Positions 46,277-55,017 are shown, counted from the first letter of the stretch. The stretch is DNA of 58,790 nucleotides from an uncultured bacterium (GCA_905214625.1 CAJMMQ010000019.1:1-58790), one strand, 5' to 3'. The notes: generated by a model not told the origin, from the letters alone. Numbers and translations: made by a program.

Positions 46277-47635
46277 TTATTCTGCCTGCATCATTTTGTT
46301 GAATTCCTCAAGTGTAGCAGTCTTATTGTCGAGCTTAACAACGTTCTTGAGTATTTCTGTCAGCTTGCGGTCAATGCTGCGGTCAACGAAAGAGTCGATA
46401 TACTCTTTCTTTTTCAGCATATCCTTGGCATAGTTCTCGATGTATTCCTCGGGAATATTGTTCATGCCATACTGAGCAAACTGTGCCTTTGCGGCCTCCT
46501 TGGCTGTCTCTTCGATGTCGGCGTTCTCAATCTTAACGCCGTTAGCCTTAACGAGCTGCTCCTTGATAAGGTGCCATGTAAGCTCCTTTATGCTCTGCTC
46601 ATAGTTCTTCTCAACAAACTCCAGGCCCTTGTCCTTGTTGTTGTTGAGCATTATGCGCTTCAGCAGGGCATCGGGATATGTAAGAGCGCCTACCTTGTTT
46701 TCAAGATATTTGCGCACGTCCTGAATGAACTTGAAGTCAGAGTCAACTGCAAACTGAGCCTTGAGTCCCTCGGCAATCTTCTCGCGGAAGTCTTTCTCGT
46801 CCTTGATTACGTCCTTGCCGTAAACCTGGTCGAAGAGTTCCTGATTTACATCAGCCTTAACATAGCGAGATATCTCGGTAATCTGATAGCTGAAGTCGGC
46901 TGTCAGGTCGGCAACTTCTTCCTTCTTCATCTTGAGCAGTGAAGAAACCTCTACGTCGCTCTCAGGATAAGCCTTCTTAGGGTTGAATGTGATGATGTCG
47001 CCCAGCTTGGCTCCGTCGAAGAGTTTCTTCTGGTCTTCCACCTTAATATATTCAGGCATGAGCACAGCACCCTCTACGGTGATGCCGCCCTCCTTAGTGT
47101 TGCCGTTCTCGTCGAGCTCGCGGATGTCGCCCTTCAGCATGTCGTTGGCCTGATAGTCCTCTACCTTGTCGTAGTGGCCTGCACGCGATGCGAACATGTC
47201 TATCTGCTGGTCAACAATCTTGTCGTCAACAGTTATTGTATAATAGTCTATTGTGTCGTCGCCTGTCAGCTCAGCCTTAAACTCAGGAGCCACAGCTATA
47301 TCAAACATAAATGTATAGGGAGCTTCCTTCTCCATGTCTACCGGCTCCTGCTTGTCTGAAGGCAGCGGCTCGCCCAACATCTGGATGTTGTTGTCTTGTA
47401 CATATTTATAAATCTGCTCGCCCAGCAGTTTATTGATTTCGTCAACCTTTGCGGTTGTTCCAAACTGTCTCTTTATCATGCCCATGGGCACCATGCCGGG
47501 ACGGAATCCGGGCACGTTAGCCTTCTTGCGGTAGTTCTTCAGTGTCTTCTCGACATTCTCTTTGTAGTCAGCCTCTTCAACTGTCAAAGTCAGCAGTCCG
47601 TTGACTTTGTCGGGATTTTCAAATGAAATTTTCAT
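46277..47635 (-). CDS. tig: Trigger factor, ribosome-associated chaperone
   Basis: 452 residues. An N-terminal ribosome-binding domain carries the variant signature NVPGFRPGMVPMGMIKRQFG. A central peptidyl-prolyl isomerase-like domain (about 150-240, GDIRELDENGNTKEGG) and a helical C-terminal chaperone domain follow. It binds nascent chains at the ribosome exit. It is the first gene of the tig-clpP-clpX-recQ cluster, with a possible -7 box TAATTTTG at 47682-47689. Confidence 0.95.
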   Translation of the reverse strand: MKISFENPDKVNGLLTLTVEEADYKENVEKTLKNYRKKANVPGFRPGMVPMGMIKRQFGTTAKVDEINKLLGEQIYKYVQDNNIQMLGEPLPSDKQEPVDMEKEAPYTFMFDIAVAPEFKAELTGDDTIDYYTITVDDKIVDQQIDMFASRAGHYDKVEDYQANDMLKGDIRELDENGNTKEGGITVEGAVLMPEYIKVEDQKKLFDGAKLGDIITFNPKKAYPESDVEVSSLLKMKKEEVADLTADFSYQITEISRYVKADVNQELFDQVYGKDVIKDEKDFREKIAEGLKAQFAVDSDFKFIQDVRKYLENKVGALTYPDALLKRIMLNNNKDKGLEFVEKNYEQSIKELTWHLIKEQLVKANGVKIENADIEETAKEAAKAQFAQYGMNNIPEEYIENYAKDMLKKKEYIDSFVDRSIDRKLTEILKNVVKLDNKTATLEEFNKMMQAE

Positions 47636-47681
47636 CGTTTAATGTTTATATTGTTTTTAAATTATTAATCAAATTGAGGTG

Positions 47682-47689
47682 CAAAATTA
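47682..47689 (-). promoter_or_regulatory. Possible tig promoter -7 box
   Basis: CAAAATTA on plus reads TAATTTTG on minus, 47 bp upstream of the tig start. There is no clear partner box. Confidence 0.45.
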
Positions 47690-47893
47690 GTCAATATTGA
47701 CGGAATTACCTAATATAATAAGAAAAAACCTGTAAAATTTATCATTTTAAACATCTCGGCTGAATATTTCAGCATATTTTTTTGACAATTTTATACCAAC
47801 GGTATCATGCTCTTACAGTAGTGCACAGCACCGCTCAAAGATACGTCTGCCATGCAGCCTATCCATACAAATATAATGTTTTTAGAGCATAAA

Positions 47894-48008
47894 GGTGCGT
47901 TTTCCTATAAAAATCAGCACTAAAAAACTGCGTTTTCCTATAAAACAAGGCTCCCAAAAGGTGCGTTTTCCTATAATTTCAACAGCAAAAAAGGTGCGTT
48001 TTCCGAAA
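47894..48008. repeat. Four direct repeats at exact 33-bp spacing
   Basis: GGTGCGTTTTCCTATAA begins at 47894, 47927 (first bases differ), 47960 and 47993 (end differs), always 33 bp apart, with unlike 16-bp spacers. On the minus strand it would encode IGKRTF every 11 residues; on plus, RFPI every 11. Either an iteron-like protein-binding array at three helical turns or a degenerate repetitive coding piece. Confidence 0.8.
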
Positions 48009-48034
48009 AATCTTTGCCTGAACAAGGCATACAC

Positions 48035-48255
48035 AAAAAGTTTTGATAAAAACTCATCACTCGTCACAAAGGCATATAAAACACTGGAATACAACGCATT
48101 ACAGTGTGACGAGTTATGTTTTCAACTCATCACGCCAAAGCCTCCAAGCCAAGGATGTGATGAGTTCATCCAGCAACTCATCACGCCACAACAGACTGAC
48201 AGACAAGATGTTACACTGCATTGTGACGAGTGATGAGTTTTTATCAAAACTTTTT
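48035..48255. mobile_element. 221-bp element with 33-bp perfect terminal inverted repeats (MITE-like)
   Basis: 48035-48067 and 48223-48255 are exact inverted copies over 33 bp (AAAAAGTTTTGATAAAAACT...). The interior holds many further ACTCATCAC/GTGATGAGT boxes, including direct repeats CAACTCATCACGCCA near 48123 and 48174. It codes for no convincing protein. No clear target-site duplication is visible, so mobility is an inference from form only. Confidence 0.65.
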
Positions 48256-48340
48256 TATGCTTTCTACCGTTGACTTTTTCTGATTTTGGTTGACTCCATG
48301 CGGCTCTGGTCCTGAAACAAGTTGACTTTAACAATAATCT

Positions 48341-48402
48341 GTCATCAGGCCGCACATAGCCTTATCTATTTTGTGCATTCAGCTTTCAGTCCGTCTTTTT
48401 GT
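48341..48402 (+). repeat. Dispersed repeat of the GCACATAG...CTTTCAGCCCG family, copy 3
   Basis: GTCATCAGGCCGCACATAG, TTATCTATTTTGTGCATTC, CTTTCAGTCCGTCTTTTTGT. Related to 12366 and 25078. The remaining gene-free sequence up to 48588 shows nothing further. Confidence 0.8.
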
Positions 48403-48588
48403 CAGCTTTTTCTTGACATAGCCCGCTATGGCTCTGCAAAAGGCATCCTTTTACAGTCCGAAAGGGCATATTTTATGCTGCAAAAGCATACCTTTTAGAA
48501 GATCATTTGCCGTGTTTTGAAAGACATACGACAGGCACATAATTCAGATGATTAGCCGACAAAAAGTTTAAACAGACTTTTATCACGC

Positions 48589-49020
48589 CTAATCGACACA
48601 TCCGTGAACGTTTAAGATATAAGATAGCCATGCCGGTACGGCAAATATTATAAAAATAAGCCAGACAACCGCAGAAATAACATACACAGCTTTAATCCTG
48701 CACACAAAACAGATGTACGTCAGCACCGCAGCAAGCAACCAGCCCAACGACTGCATCAGCGAGATGAGAGAGTCGTAGAAAGTAACGGAATAAAAAGGTA
48801 TCATAAAAGCAAGAATACCTGCGAGCATAGCTACAAAATGCCTGTTTATGTTTTCTCTCTTTCGCTGTATGGCAGACAAGCGCCAGCATACAACAGCCGA
48901 CAGAAACAATCCTCCTGCAAATGATGATATAAAGACAGACTCAAAACAATTAAATATACATGCCGCCAATGTTGACAACAACATTATGCAAAACGAACAT
49001 AAATATTTTTTATAATTCAT
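48589..49020 (-). CDS. Small integral membrane protein of unknown function
   Basis: 143 residues with four or five predicted membrane segments (CSFCIMLLSTLAACIFNCF, FAGGLFLSAVVCW, MLAGILAFMIPFYSVTF, WLLAAVLTYICFVC, VISAVVWLIFIIFAVPAWL). A basic loop (QRKRENINRH) lies between segments 2 and 3. No family is recognised. It lies 41 bp downstream of the secreted protein gene at 49062-49550 on the same strand, so the two probably form a pair. Confidence 0.7.
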   Translation of the reverse strand: MNYKKYLCSFCIMLLSTLAACIFNCFESVFISSFAGGLFLSAVVCWRLSAIQRKRENINRHFVAMLAGILAFMIPFYSVTFYDSLISLMQSLGWLLAAVLTYICFVCRIKAVYVISAVVWLIFIIFAVPAWLSYILNVHGCVD

Positions 49021-49061
49021 AAGCGCACCGTAACATAAAATATTTTTTCATGAATGGCAAA

Positions 49062-49550
49062 TTAATCGTTTTCATATTTTATCACCATTTCTTCGCCTGA
49101 CGCAGCTATCGAATACACCATCTGACGGCTCCACTTAAACTTATTTTCCGCCGTCTGCATCCACCCTGCCATAAACGTATCGACCTCGGTTTCCTGTACA
49201 GGAGTCATCTGTTTACCTGTAAATAAACTTTGATGGCTGTCTACGAAGTCATAAAGCTTCATTACATGGTTCTTTTCTTCTTCCGAAAACTTATCGTACC
49301 CTGCGATGTCCGTCAGTTTGTCTTTCCAAAACCGCACACGTTGTTCGGGCGTAAACATGATATATGCAACACGCCTCATTCCGTCTGTCGGAAGTTTGAG
49401 CCATTCGCTGCGCGTCATTTTCATTATTTTGTCTTTGTTGGCTTCAGCCCAAGCCTCCGCCACAGAGTCGCGACAACAGTTGTTGTCCATTTGCGCATGT
49501 ATCAGGCACGGTGTCAACAATAGGAAAAGCAGCAATACAAGTTTTTTCAT
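49062..49550 (-). CDS. Exported protein resembling bacteriocin fulvocin C-related family
   Basis: 162 residues with a signal peptide (cleavage near IHA/Q, residue 19). The mature part starts MDNNCCRDSVAEAW and is helical, with SEWLKLPTDGMRRVAYIMFTPEQRVRFWKDKLTDI, a pattern like proteins labelled bacteriocin fulvocin C-related (YRRAV...LTPEQRARLW). That label does not establish a toxin function, and the match is from memory of the pattern only. A -7 box TATCTTTG lies at 49702-49709. Followed by a small membrane protein gene. Confidence 0.7.
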   Translation of the reverse strand: MKKLVLLLFLLLTPCLIHAQMDNNCCRDSVAEAWAEANKDKIMKMTRSEWLKLPTDGMRRVAYIMFTPEQRVRFWKDKLTDIAGYDKFSEEEKNHVMKLYDFVDSHQSLFTGKQMTPVQETEVDTFMAGWMQTAENKFKWSRQMVYSIAASGEEMVIKYEND

Positions 49551-49701
49551 AATAAATCTGATTTAAGTTAAACAATAATCACCAATCAACAAGCCCACAC
49601 CTTGAAGGTCTGCCTCATGCCATTTGTGTTTTTATATACAATAACGGCCGATGGGCTATAACCTTAAATCTCCCGTTGATTTTCATCGCCTTAAAGTTTT
49701 T

Positions 49702-49709
49702 CAAAGATA
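49702..49709 (-). promoter_or_regulatory. Possible promoter -7 box for the 49062-49550 gene
   Basis: CAAAGATA on plus reads TATCTTTG on minus, about 150 bp before the start codon; no partner TTTG at standard spacing. Confidence 0.4.
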
Positions 49710-49810
49710 CTAATATATAAAGACTTTAAGTGCATAATCAGCTTAACAAAACTTCACAGGAATGTCCAATCAAGCTACAAAACTTTGGTAACCAGCGCAT
49801 TACAAAGAAT

Positions 49811-51544
49811 CTAAAAATCACGGATAAAGACATCTAAATCTCTCGACGAACCTTTCTTGCCGAGCATTTTACTGTACAGGCGAACTTTTGCCATACCGAT
49901 GGCACTGTATGAATAAGATGATATGTTGCATATCTCTTTAGAGGTCAGACCGGCCTTTACCATGCAGCATATCCACATTTCGTTGCTCCGTATGTCAGGA
50001 TAAAACTCTTTTAAACGTATAGTGAAATTGTTGTACGCCTTATTCAGAGCCTCAACAAGAGTGTGATAATCGGCCGACGTAGGATTAGTGCCGGGATTAT
50101 GATACATCTTATATACATCTGTATCAACCAAGTCGGCCACAAGCAGTTCTCCGTGTTTCTGTTCAAAAGTCGCCAAAGCATCTTTATACTTAAGCATCTC
50201 GGCCTCATTGCGGAGAAGTTCCTGACGAAGTTCAGACTGCGTTTGATTTGAAGCCGTCAGCTCATTTTCAAGAAACGCTATACGCTCCCTGTTCTGCTGT
50301 GCGCGCTGCTTTTCTTTCATGCTGCGCTCTAGGCGATAACGTCTTACGCGCTCCAACTGATCCCGTTGCTTTCTCTTGCGCTTAAGATAAATCCCTACTA
50401 AAGCCACCGAAGCAATAATCACCACTACAACCAGTATCGACAAACATGCTGAAATGCGTAACTGCGAAGAGGCCAAAGCCGCATTTTTACGCTCGATATC
50501 AATATTCTTCTCCACCTGCGACAACATATCTGATGTTTCCTTCAGCTCACTTTCCTTCACTGAGTCAGAATATACAGAATATTGCTTATAATACTTTATT
50601 GCCTCATCACGCTTGCCCTGTTTCATTAATAATCGAGCTAAATCCAAAGACACATCCCTCTTTATAGAGACATCACTGTAATTCATCCCACGCTTATTAT
50701 ATGCAACGGCAGAATCGAGCTGCCCTCTTTTCTCAAAGTACATAGCCCAAATGTAATAATGAGACGATATGTCTTTGTCTGTCGTTGCAAGGAATTGCGT
50801 ATTCAATGCCGCATAAGCTTCATCAAGCTGACCTTCTTCAATATATATACCAGCTAATTCCTCCATAACCATATTATAAAGGTTTGCATCATCAATAGCC
50901 TTTGCTTTTTTTGCAGCTTGTTGATAATAAGGTATGGCAATGTCATTTCTTTTTAGATCACGATACGACCGCCCAATGTCTCTCAACGAATAAATCTCTG
51001 TAACCTGTGCGCCGGCCTTCTTGGCATATCCGTATGCCAACTTATTATATCGCAACGCATATTTATGCAAGCCCTTCACTTCATAAACATATCCTGCCCA
51101 TGTGGCGGCACGGGCTTTGTAGCGGTTGATGACAGAATCGTTCTCCGCGTCAACGGCAATGGCTTTGTTGAACGACGTCAGGGCATGGCCGTAGAGATGC
51201 ATGTCGCAATAGACGCGGCCTAGAAGATAATTAGCACGGACGCGCTGAAGGGCACTGCCGTAAGAACCATAACACCCTGCGGCTATACGTATGGCCGAGT
51301 CTGACACATGTAGGATATAGCATTTGTCGTCGGCTTCGGTGCGCGACAGTGCATACCATAAGCGAAAGTCTTTGCCAGAAAAACATATCTCAAGCGAGTC
51401 GCGCCTCAATATGGACAGTGCGCTATCGGGATGTTCTTCCATAAGGCTGTCTGCCGTGCGCAATATGCTTTCTGCCCGGCCGCCGTCACGACAGGAAAAG
51501 AATGTTGCGCAGAGAAGCAATAAGGAGATAATTTTAGGAGTCAT
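49811..51544 (-). CDS. TPR lipoprotein-like transmembrane regulator with C-terminal HTH
   Basis: 577 residues. The N-terminus has a lipobox-like TFFSC (Cys18). Residues about 30-330 form TPR repeats (LLGRVYCDMHLYGHALTSFNKAI, RDIGRSYRDLKRNDIAIPYYQQA, LLMKQGKRDEAIKYYKQY). One membrane helix (about 368-390, ISACLSILVVVVIIASVALVGIYL), a coiled coil and a C-terminal LuxR-like helix-turn-helix (SNEMWICCMVKAGLTSKEICNISSYSYSAI) follow. The layout places TPRs outside the inner membrane and the DNA-binding domain inside, a common Bacteroidales one-component regulator. Targets are unknown. A TATATTTG box lies 190 bp upstream at 51734-51741. Confidence 0.88.
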   Translation of the reverse strand: MTPKIISLLLLCATFFSCRDGGRAESILRTADSLMEEHPDSALSILRRDSLEICFSGKDFRLWYALSRTEADDKCYILHVSDSAIRIAAGCYGSYGSALQRVRANYLLGRVYCDMHLYGHALTSFNKAIAVDAENDSVINRYKARAATWAGYVYEVKGLHKYALRYNKLAYGYAKKAGAQVTEIYSLRDIGRSYRDLKRNDIAIPYYQQAAKKAKAIDDANLYNMVMEELAGIYIEEGQLDEAYAALNTQFLATTDKDISSHYYIWAMYFEKRGQLDSAVAYNKRGMNYSDVSIKRDVSLDLARLLMKQGKRDEAIKYYKQYSVYSDSVKESELKETSDMLSQVEKNIDIERKNAALASSQLRISACLSILVVVVIIASVALVGIYLKRKRKQRDQLERVRRYRLERSMKEKQRAQQNRERIAFLENELTASNQTQSELRQELLRNEAEMLKYKDALATFEQKHGELLVADLVDTDVYKMYHNPGTNPTSADYHTLVEALNKAYNNFTIRLKEFYPDIRSNEMWICCMVKAGLTSKEICNISSYSYSAIGMAKVRLYSKMLGKKGSSRDLDVFIRDF

Positions 51545-51549
51545 TTTTT

Positions 51550-51593
51550 AGGAGTTAAGGAGTTATGAAGTTAAGGAGTTAAGACAATAGCGT
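51550..51593. repeat. AGGAGTTAAGGAGTT tandem-like repeat
   Basis: AGGAGTTAAGGAGTTATGAAGTTAAGGAGTT and the adjoining AAGACAATAGC. The reverse complement of its end matches 7533-7551 over 18 of 19 bases or better. Just upstream of the TPR regulator start. Confidence 0.65.
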
Positions 51594-51733
51594 TGTCAAA
51601 CAATGTCATATTCCATTTTGAGTTTTATATTGTATTTTACCGCAAGCATTGCCCATAAAGTCTGTTTTACATCAGCTCTTTTTATATAGCGTTTTTGCGT
51701 CTTACGCAGTGAACTGACAAGTTCTGCGCAGTG

Positions 51734-51741
51734 CAAATATA
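51734..51741 (-). promoter_or_regulatory. Possible promoter -7 box of the TPR-HTH regulator
   Basis: CAAATATA on plus reads TATATTTG on minus. It lies inside an 93-codon minus-strand frame (51596-51877), which I doubt is a gene. Confidence 0.45.
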
Positions 51742-51967
51742 ATAAATTCATTTTAATTGGCTTACAACAAGCATCCAAATTCTTCACTCCCGGCTTTAAC
51801 AACTCCGCATTTGGATTGTTCACTTTTAACTTTCGCAAGACGGGATTTAAAGGAGTTAAAGTAGTTATCGCCAACAAGTTGGCCAGGAGTTAAAGTCAAA
51901 TGCTTTGTTGCTATAAAGTAGTTCTGCATTTGGATTTTTCACTTTTCACTTTTCTTTTTTCACTTAA

Positions 51968-52127
51968 ACCTGGCGAAGCAGCCCGGAGGGCTACACTTTC
52001 GTAACCGGGTGTGGCGAAGCTCCGCGGAGCCACGCCCGGATATTCTATAATGAGGAACGTGCACCCGAAGTGGTGCTACTTTTGAGCCTCTCTTAATCTC
52101 TGGATCCCGCATCGAGTGCGGGATGAC
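51968..52127. repeat. REP-like palindromes in a gene-free stretch
   Basis: CCGGGTGTGGC (52005-52015) pairs with GCCACGCCCGG (52029-52039), with one wobble. At 52102-52127 TGGATCCCGCATCGAGTGCGGGATGAC-like sequence is a short relative of the repeat family at 42-1021. The whole stretch 51594-52316 shows no convincing gene. Confidence 0.65.
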
Positions 52128-52316
52128 CTCAATAGCCTTGTTGCTTCTTATCAACCGCTACGCATTTGAATTCTTCCCTCTTCGTTCTTCACTTAATTAG
52201 CCTTGTTGCTTCTTATCATCACTCTGCATTTTAATTTTTCATTGCGCTTCGCGCCTTCGCGCAGCGCCTGCTCTTCACTTAATCTTCATCAGATTGTTCG
52301 CTTTTCATTTAAATAA

Positions 52317-52348
52317 TTTGCCCGTATCAGACAAAGTTTGTATTTTTG
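52317..52348 (+). promoter_or_regulatory. Promoter of the flavin reductase-like gene
   Basis: TTTG (52317-52320), 20 nt, TATTTTTG (52341-52348): full consensus, 37 bp before the ATG. Confidence 0.85.
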
Positions 52349-52385
52349 TAAGTTAACTTTCAGTTATCAAAGAACTTGAAGCATT

Positions 52386-52946
52386 ATGAGAAAGAATTTT
52401 GGAGCAAAGCCGCTGACATATCCGCAGCCGGTGTTCATAATAGCAACATACGGCGAAGACGGCACACCCGACGCCATGAACGCGGCGTGGGGCGGCATAA
52501 GCGAGATGAAAGAGATAAGCATGTGCCTCAGCGCAGGACACAAAACAGTGAAGAACATACTGAAACGCAAGGCGTTCACGGTGAGCATGGCCGACGCAGA
52601 ACATATCGTGGCATGCGACTACGTGGGACTTGTGTCGGGAAACAATGTGCCCGACAAGTTTGAACGTGCGGGATTTCATGCCACCAAGTCGGAATTTGTC
52701 GACGCTCCGCTGATAGACGAGCTTGCCGTGGCCGTTGAGTGCCGCCTGACAGACTATAATCCGGAAACATGCATACTGCGCGGCGAGATTGTTAACGTAA
52801 GCGTTGACGAGAGCGTTATCGGCGAAGACGGAAAGGTTGACGTGGAGAAGGCTGCCCCCGTGATATTCGACCCCTTCAACAACGAATACCGCAAGATTGG
52901 CGCCAAGGCAGGCAACGCTTTCTCTGACGGCAAGGCCCTGAAATGA
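52386..52946 (+). CDS. Flavin reductase family (FMN-binding split barrel) protein
   Basis: 186 residues, single FMN-binding split-barrel domain. The opening PLTYPQPVFIIATYGEDGTPDAMNAAWGGI is the usual start of this group, followed by CLSAGHKTVKNILKRKAFTVSM and the C-terminal PVIFDPFNNEYRKIGAKAGNAFSDGK. Family members bind FMN and reduce flavin or act as oxidoreductases of unknown substrate. It is followed by ndk after 48 bp and may share a transcript with it. Confidence 0.9.
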   Translation: MRKNFGAKPLTYPQPVFIIATYGEDGTPDAMNAAWGGISEMKEISMCLSAGHKTVKNILKRKAFTVSMADAEHIVACDYVGLVSGNNVPDKFERAGFHATKSEFVDAPLIDELAVAVECRLTDYNPETCILRGEIVNVSVDESVIGEDGKVDVEKAAPVIFDPFNNEYRKIGAKAGNAFSDGKALK

Positions 52947-52994
52947 CATACAAGACAACAAATTAACAAAACACCTTAATAACAAAAACATAAC

Positions 52995-53456
52995 ATGGAA
53001 AGAACATTAATACTGCTGAAGCCCTGCACAGTGCAGAGAAGGCTTATCGGAGAAATTGTAAACCGCATTGAGCGCAAAGGTCTGCGCATTGTGGGCATGA
53101 AGATGATGCAGCTTACAGACGAGCTGCTGAACGAACACTACGCGCACCTGGCCGAAAGACCGTTCTTTAAGTTTGTGAAAGCCTCGATGATGGCTGCCCC
53201 TGTGGTTGCTCTGTGTGTTGAGGGATGCGAGGCAGTTGAGGTGGTGCGCACCATAACGGGAGCCACCAACGGACGCAAGGCTGCGCCGGGAACTATAAGG
53301 GGCGACTACTCTATGAGCGGACAGGAGAACATAATACACGCTTCTGACAGCACCGAGAACGCCGCAATAGAGATTAAGCGTTTCTTCAGGCCCGAAGAGC
53401 TGTTTGAGTATGCCGACCCGCTGACGCAATATCTCTACAGTCCCGACGGAATATAA
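52995..53456 (+). CDS. ndk: Nucleoside diphosphate kinase
   Basis: 153 residues, full length. It transfers the gamma-phosphate between nucleoside triphosphates and diphosphates through a phospho-histidine; the active His115 lies in NIIHASDSTENA. The N-terminal ERTLILLKPCTVQRRLIGEI and RKAAPGTIRGDY are standard. It lies between the flavin reductase-like gene and the MaoC-like gene, all on plus with short gaps. Confidence 0.98.
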   Translation: MERTLILLKPCTVQRRLIGEIVNRIERKGLRIVGMKMMQLTDELLNEHYAHLAERPFFKFVKASMMAAPVVALCVEGCEAVEVVRTITGATNGRKAAPGTIRGDYSMSGQENIIHASDSTENAAIEIKRFFRPEELFEYADPLTQYLYSPDGI

Positions 53457-53497
53457 TTAACATCAACTAATTTACAAATCTATAAACATCAAGAAAA

Positions 53498-53965
53498 GTG
53501 AGTAAAGTAATTATCAACAGTTATGAAGAGTTTGCCGCTCTGCTCGGCAAGAATATCGGAGTGTCTGACTATGTAGAGCTGACACAGGAACGCATAAACA
53601 TGTTTGCCGACGCCACACTGGACCATCAGTGGATACACGTAGACCAGGAGCGCGCAAAGACAGAGAGCCCGTTCAAGACAACGATAGCCCACGGCTATCT
53701 CACGCTGTCTATGCTGCCCTATCTGTGGAACCAGATTATTGAGGTAAACAACCTGAAGATGATGGTTAACTACGGCATGGACAAGATGAAGTTCGGACAG
53801 GCTGTAAAATCAGGCGAATCAATACGCCTCGTGGCCGACCTGCACAGCATAGAAAACCTGCGCGGAACGGTAAAGGCCGAAATAAAGTTCAGTATTGAGA
53901 TAAAGGATTCGCCCAAGAAAGCCCTGACCGGCATTGCGACATTCCTGTATTATTTCAATAAATAA
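53498..53965 (+). CDS. MaoC-like dehydratase (hot-dog fold)
   Basis: 155 residues starting at GTG (53498); SKVIINSYEEFAALLGKNIG is the conserved N-terminus, so this start is preferred. The hydratase motif is visible as ATLDHQWIHVDQERAKTESPFKTTIAHGYLTLSM, with the Asp/His pair of R-specific enoyl-CoA hydratases. It probably hydrates an enoyl thioester; the exact substrate is unknown. It is convergent with lptB, with a long inverted repeat between them. Confidence 0.9.
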   Translation: MSKVIINSYEEFAALLGKNIGVSDYVELTQERINMFADATLDHQWIHVDQERAKTESPFKTTIAHGYLTLSMLPYLWNQIIEVNNLKMMVNYGMDKMKFGQAVKSGESIRLVADLHSIENLRGTVKAEIKFSIEIKDSPKKALTGIATFLYYFNK

Positions 53966-53971
53966 TTTTAT

Positions 53972-54068
53972 TTAATTCATAATTCACAATTCATAATTGG
54001 GTTGATTATTTTCAAAAAACAAAACGGCATATCCGCCAACCAATTATGAATTGTGAATTATGAATTAA
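53972..54068. terminator. 29-bp perfect inverted repeat between convergent genes
   Basis: 53972-54000 (ending TTCATAATTGG) and 54040-54068 (starting CCAATTATGAA) are exact inverted copies around a 39-nt loop, directly after the MaoC-like stop and abutting the lptB stop. It probably works as a two-way terminator. The same AT-rich unit occurs at 12294-12321, so it is also a dispersed repeat. Confidence 0.8.
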
Positions 54069-54899
54069 TTAATTGTTTTCTTCTGCCTCGCGTGCTTTTT
54101 TCTCCTCGTCGATAAGCTGGAAGTCTTTCTTTCGGAGAACGAAGCTGTTACTGAGGTATTTCTCCCTTACAATCTTATTCTCGGCAAGCTGCTCCGGCGT
54201 ACCGCGGAACAATATGCGGCCCTCGAACAGCAGATAGGCACGGTCGGTGATGCTAAGGGTCTCCTGCACGTTGTGGTCGGTTATAAGGATGCCGATGTTG
54301 CGGTATTTAAGCTGCCACACAATGTGCTGAATGTCCTCTACGGCAATAGGGTCTACGCCGGCAAAAGGCTCGTCGAGCATGATAAACTTAGGGTCGATGG
54401 CCAAACAGCGCGCAATCTCTGTACGGCGGCGCTCACCTCCCGAAAGCTGGTCGCCCTTGTTCTTGCGCACCTTGTTCAGGCGGAACTCGCGTATCAGGCT
54501 CTCCAGTTTCTCCTCGCGCTCGGCACGCTTCAGCCCCGTCATCTCGAGCACTGCCATTATGTTGTCTTCAACGCTCAGCTTGCGGAACACGCTTGCCTCC
54601 TGCGGCAGATAGCCTATGCCAGCCCTTGCGCGCTTATAAACGGGGAAGTCGGTTATCTCCTTGTCGCCCAGATATATATGGCCTGCATTAGGCACGATAA
54701 GACCGGTGGTCATATAAAACGATGTTGTCTTTCCGGCACCGTTAGGCCCGAGCAGTCCTACAATCTCGCCCTGCTTAACGTTAATCGAGACGTCGTTAAC
54801 AACGGTGCGCTTTCCGTAGCGCTTCACCAGTCCCTCGGCGCGCAGCACCATGCTCTCGCCCTGCGTCATGCCTGCATTTAAATCTTTTTCTTCGTTCAT
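54069..54899 (-). CDS. lptB: LPS export ABC transporter ATP-binding protein
   Basis: 276 residues. Walker [10 protein letters not shown]-loop [16 protein letters not shown], signature LSGGERRR, Walker [21 protein letters not shown] and the His switch TDHNVQETL are all in the LptB-specific forms. It powers LPS extraction from the inner membrane with LptF/G, which are not in this window. The C-terminus is about 20 residues longer than E. coli LptB, acidic and Lys/Glu-rich. Transcribed divergently from mlaE, with TACTTTTG at 54927-54934 as likely -7 box. Confidence 0.95.
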   Translation of the reverse strand: MNEEKDLNAGMTQGESMVLRAEGLVKRYGKRTVVNDVSINVKQGEIVGLLGPNGAGKTTSFYMTTGLIVPNAGHIYLGDKEITDFPVYKRARAGIGYLPQEASVFRKLSVEDNIMAVLEMTGLKRAEREEKLESLIREFRLNKVRKNKGDQLSGGERRRTEIARCLAIDPKFIMLDEPFAGVDPIAVEDIQHIVWQLKYRNIGILITDHNVQETLSITDRAYLLFEGRILFRGTPEQLAENKIVREKYLSNSFVLRKKDFQLIDEEKKAREAEENN

Positions 54900-54926
54900 T
54901 TAAGACTGTAACAATGTTTATTTATG

Positions 54927-54934
54927 CAAAAGTA
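54927..54934 (-). promoter_or_regulatory. lptB promoter -7 box
   Basis: CAAAAGTA on plus reads TACTTTTG on minus, 28 bp before the lptB start; partner box not found. Confidence 0.5.
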
Positions 54935-55009
54935 GTAAAATTGTATCTAATAATATATACAGAAGCGAAAAACTCTTGAACTTGTTGCAGTTTTTTATCA
55001 ATTTTTGGT

Positions 55010-55017
55010 TACTTTTG
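55010..55017 (+). promoter_or_regulatory. mlaE promoter -7 box
   Basis: TACTTTTG, with GTTG at 54984-54987 (22-nt spacing) as a possible upstream box, 48 bp before the ATG at 55065. Confidence 0.55.

Noticed and set aside
47894..48008. CRISPR array
   Set aside because: Only four 17-bp repeats with 16-bp spacers, too short for CRISPR, and no cas genes.
47882..48233. Frames of 70 (minus) and 112 (plus) codons over the 33-bp array
   Set aside because: Periodic peptides (IGKRTF, RFPI) come from the DNA repeat; the plus frame runs through the inverted-repeat element. Not listed as genes, though coding cannot be excluded.
51596..51877. 93-codon minus-strand frame upstream of the TPR-HTH regulator
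   Set aside because: Basic translation without domains, overlaps a likely promoter box and repeat-rich DNA; possible but not supported.
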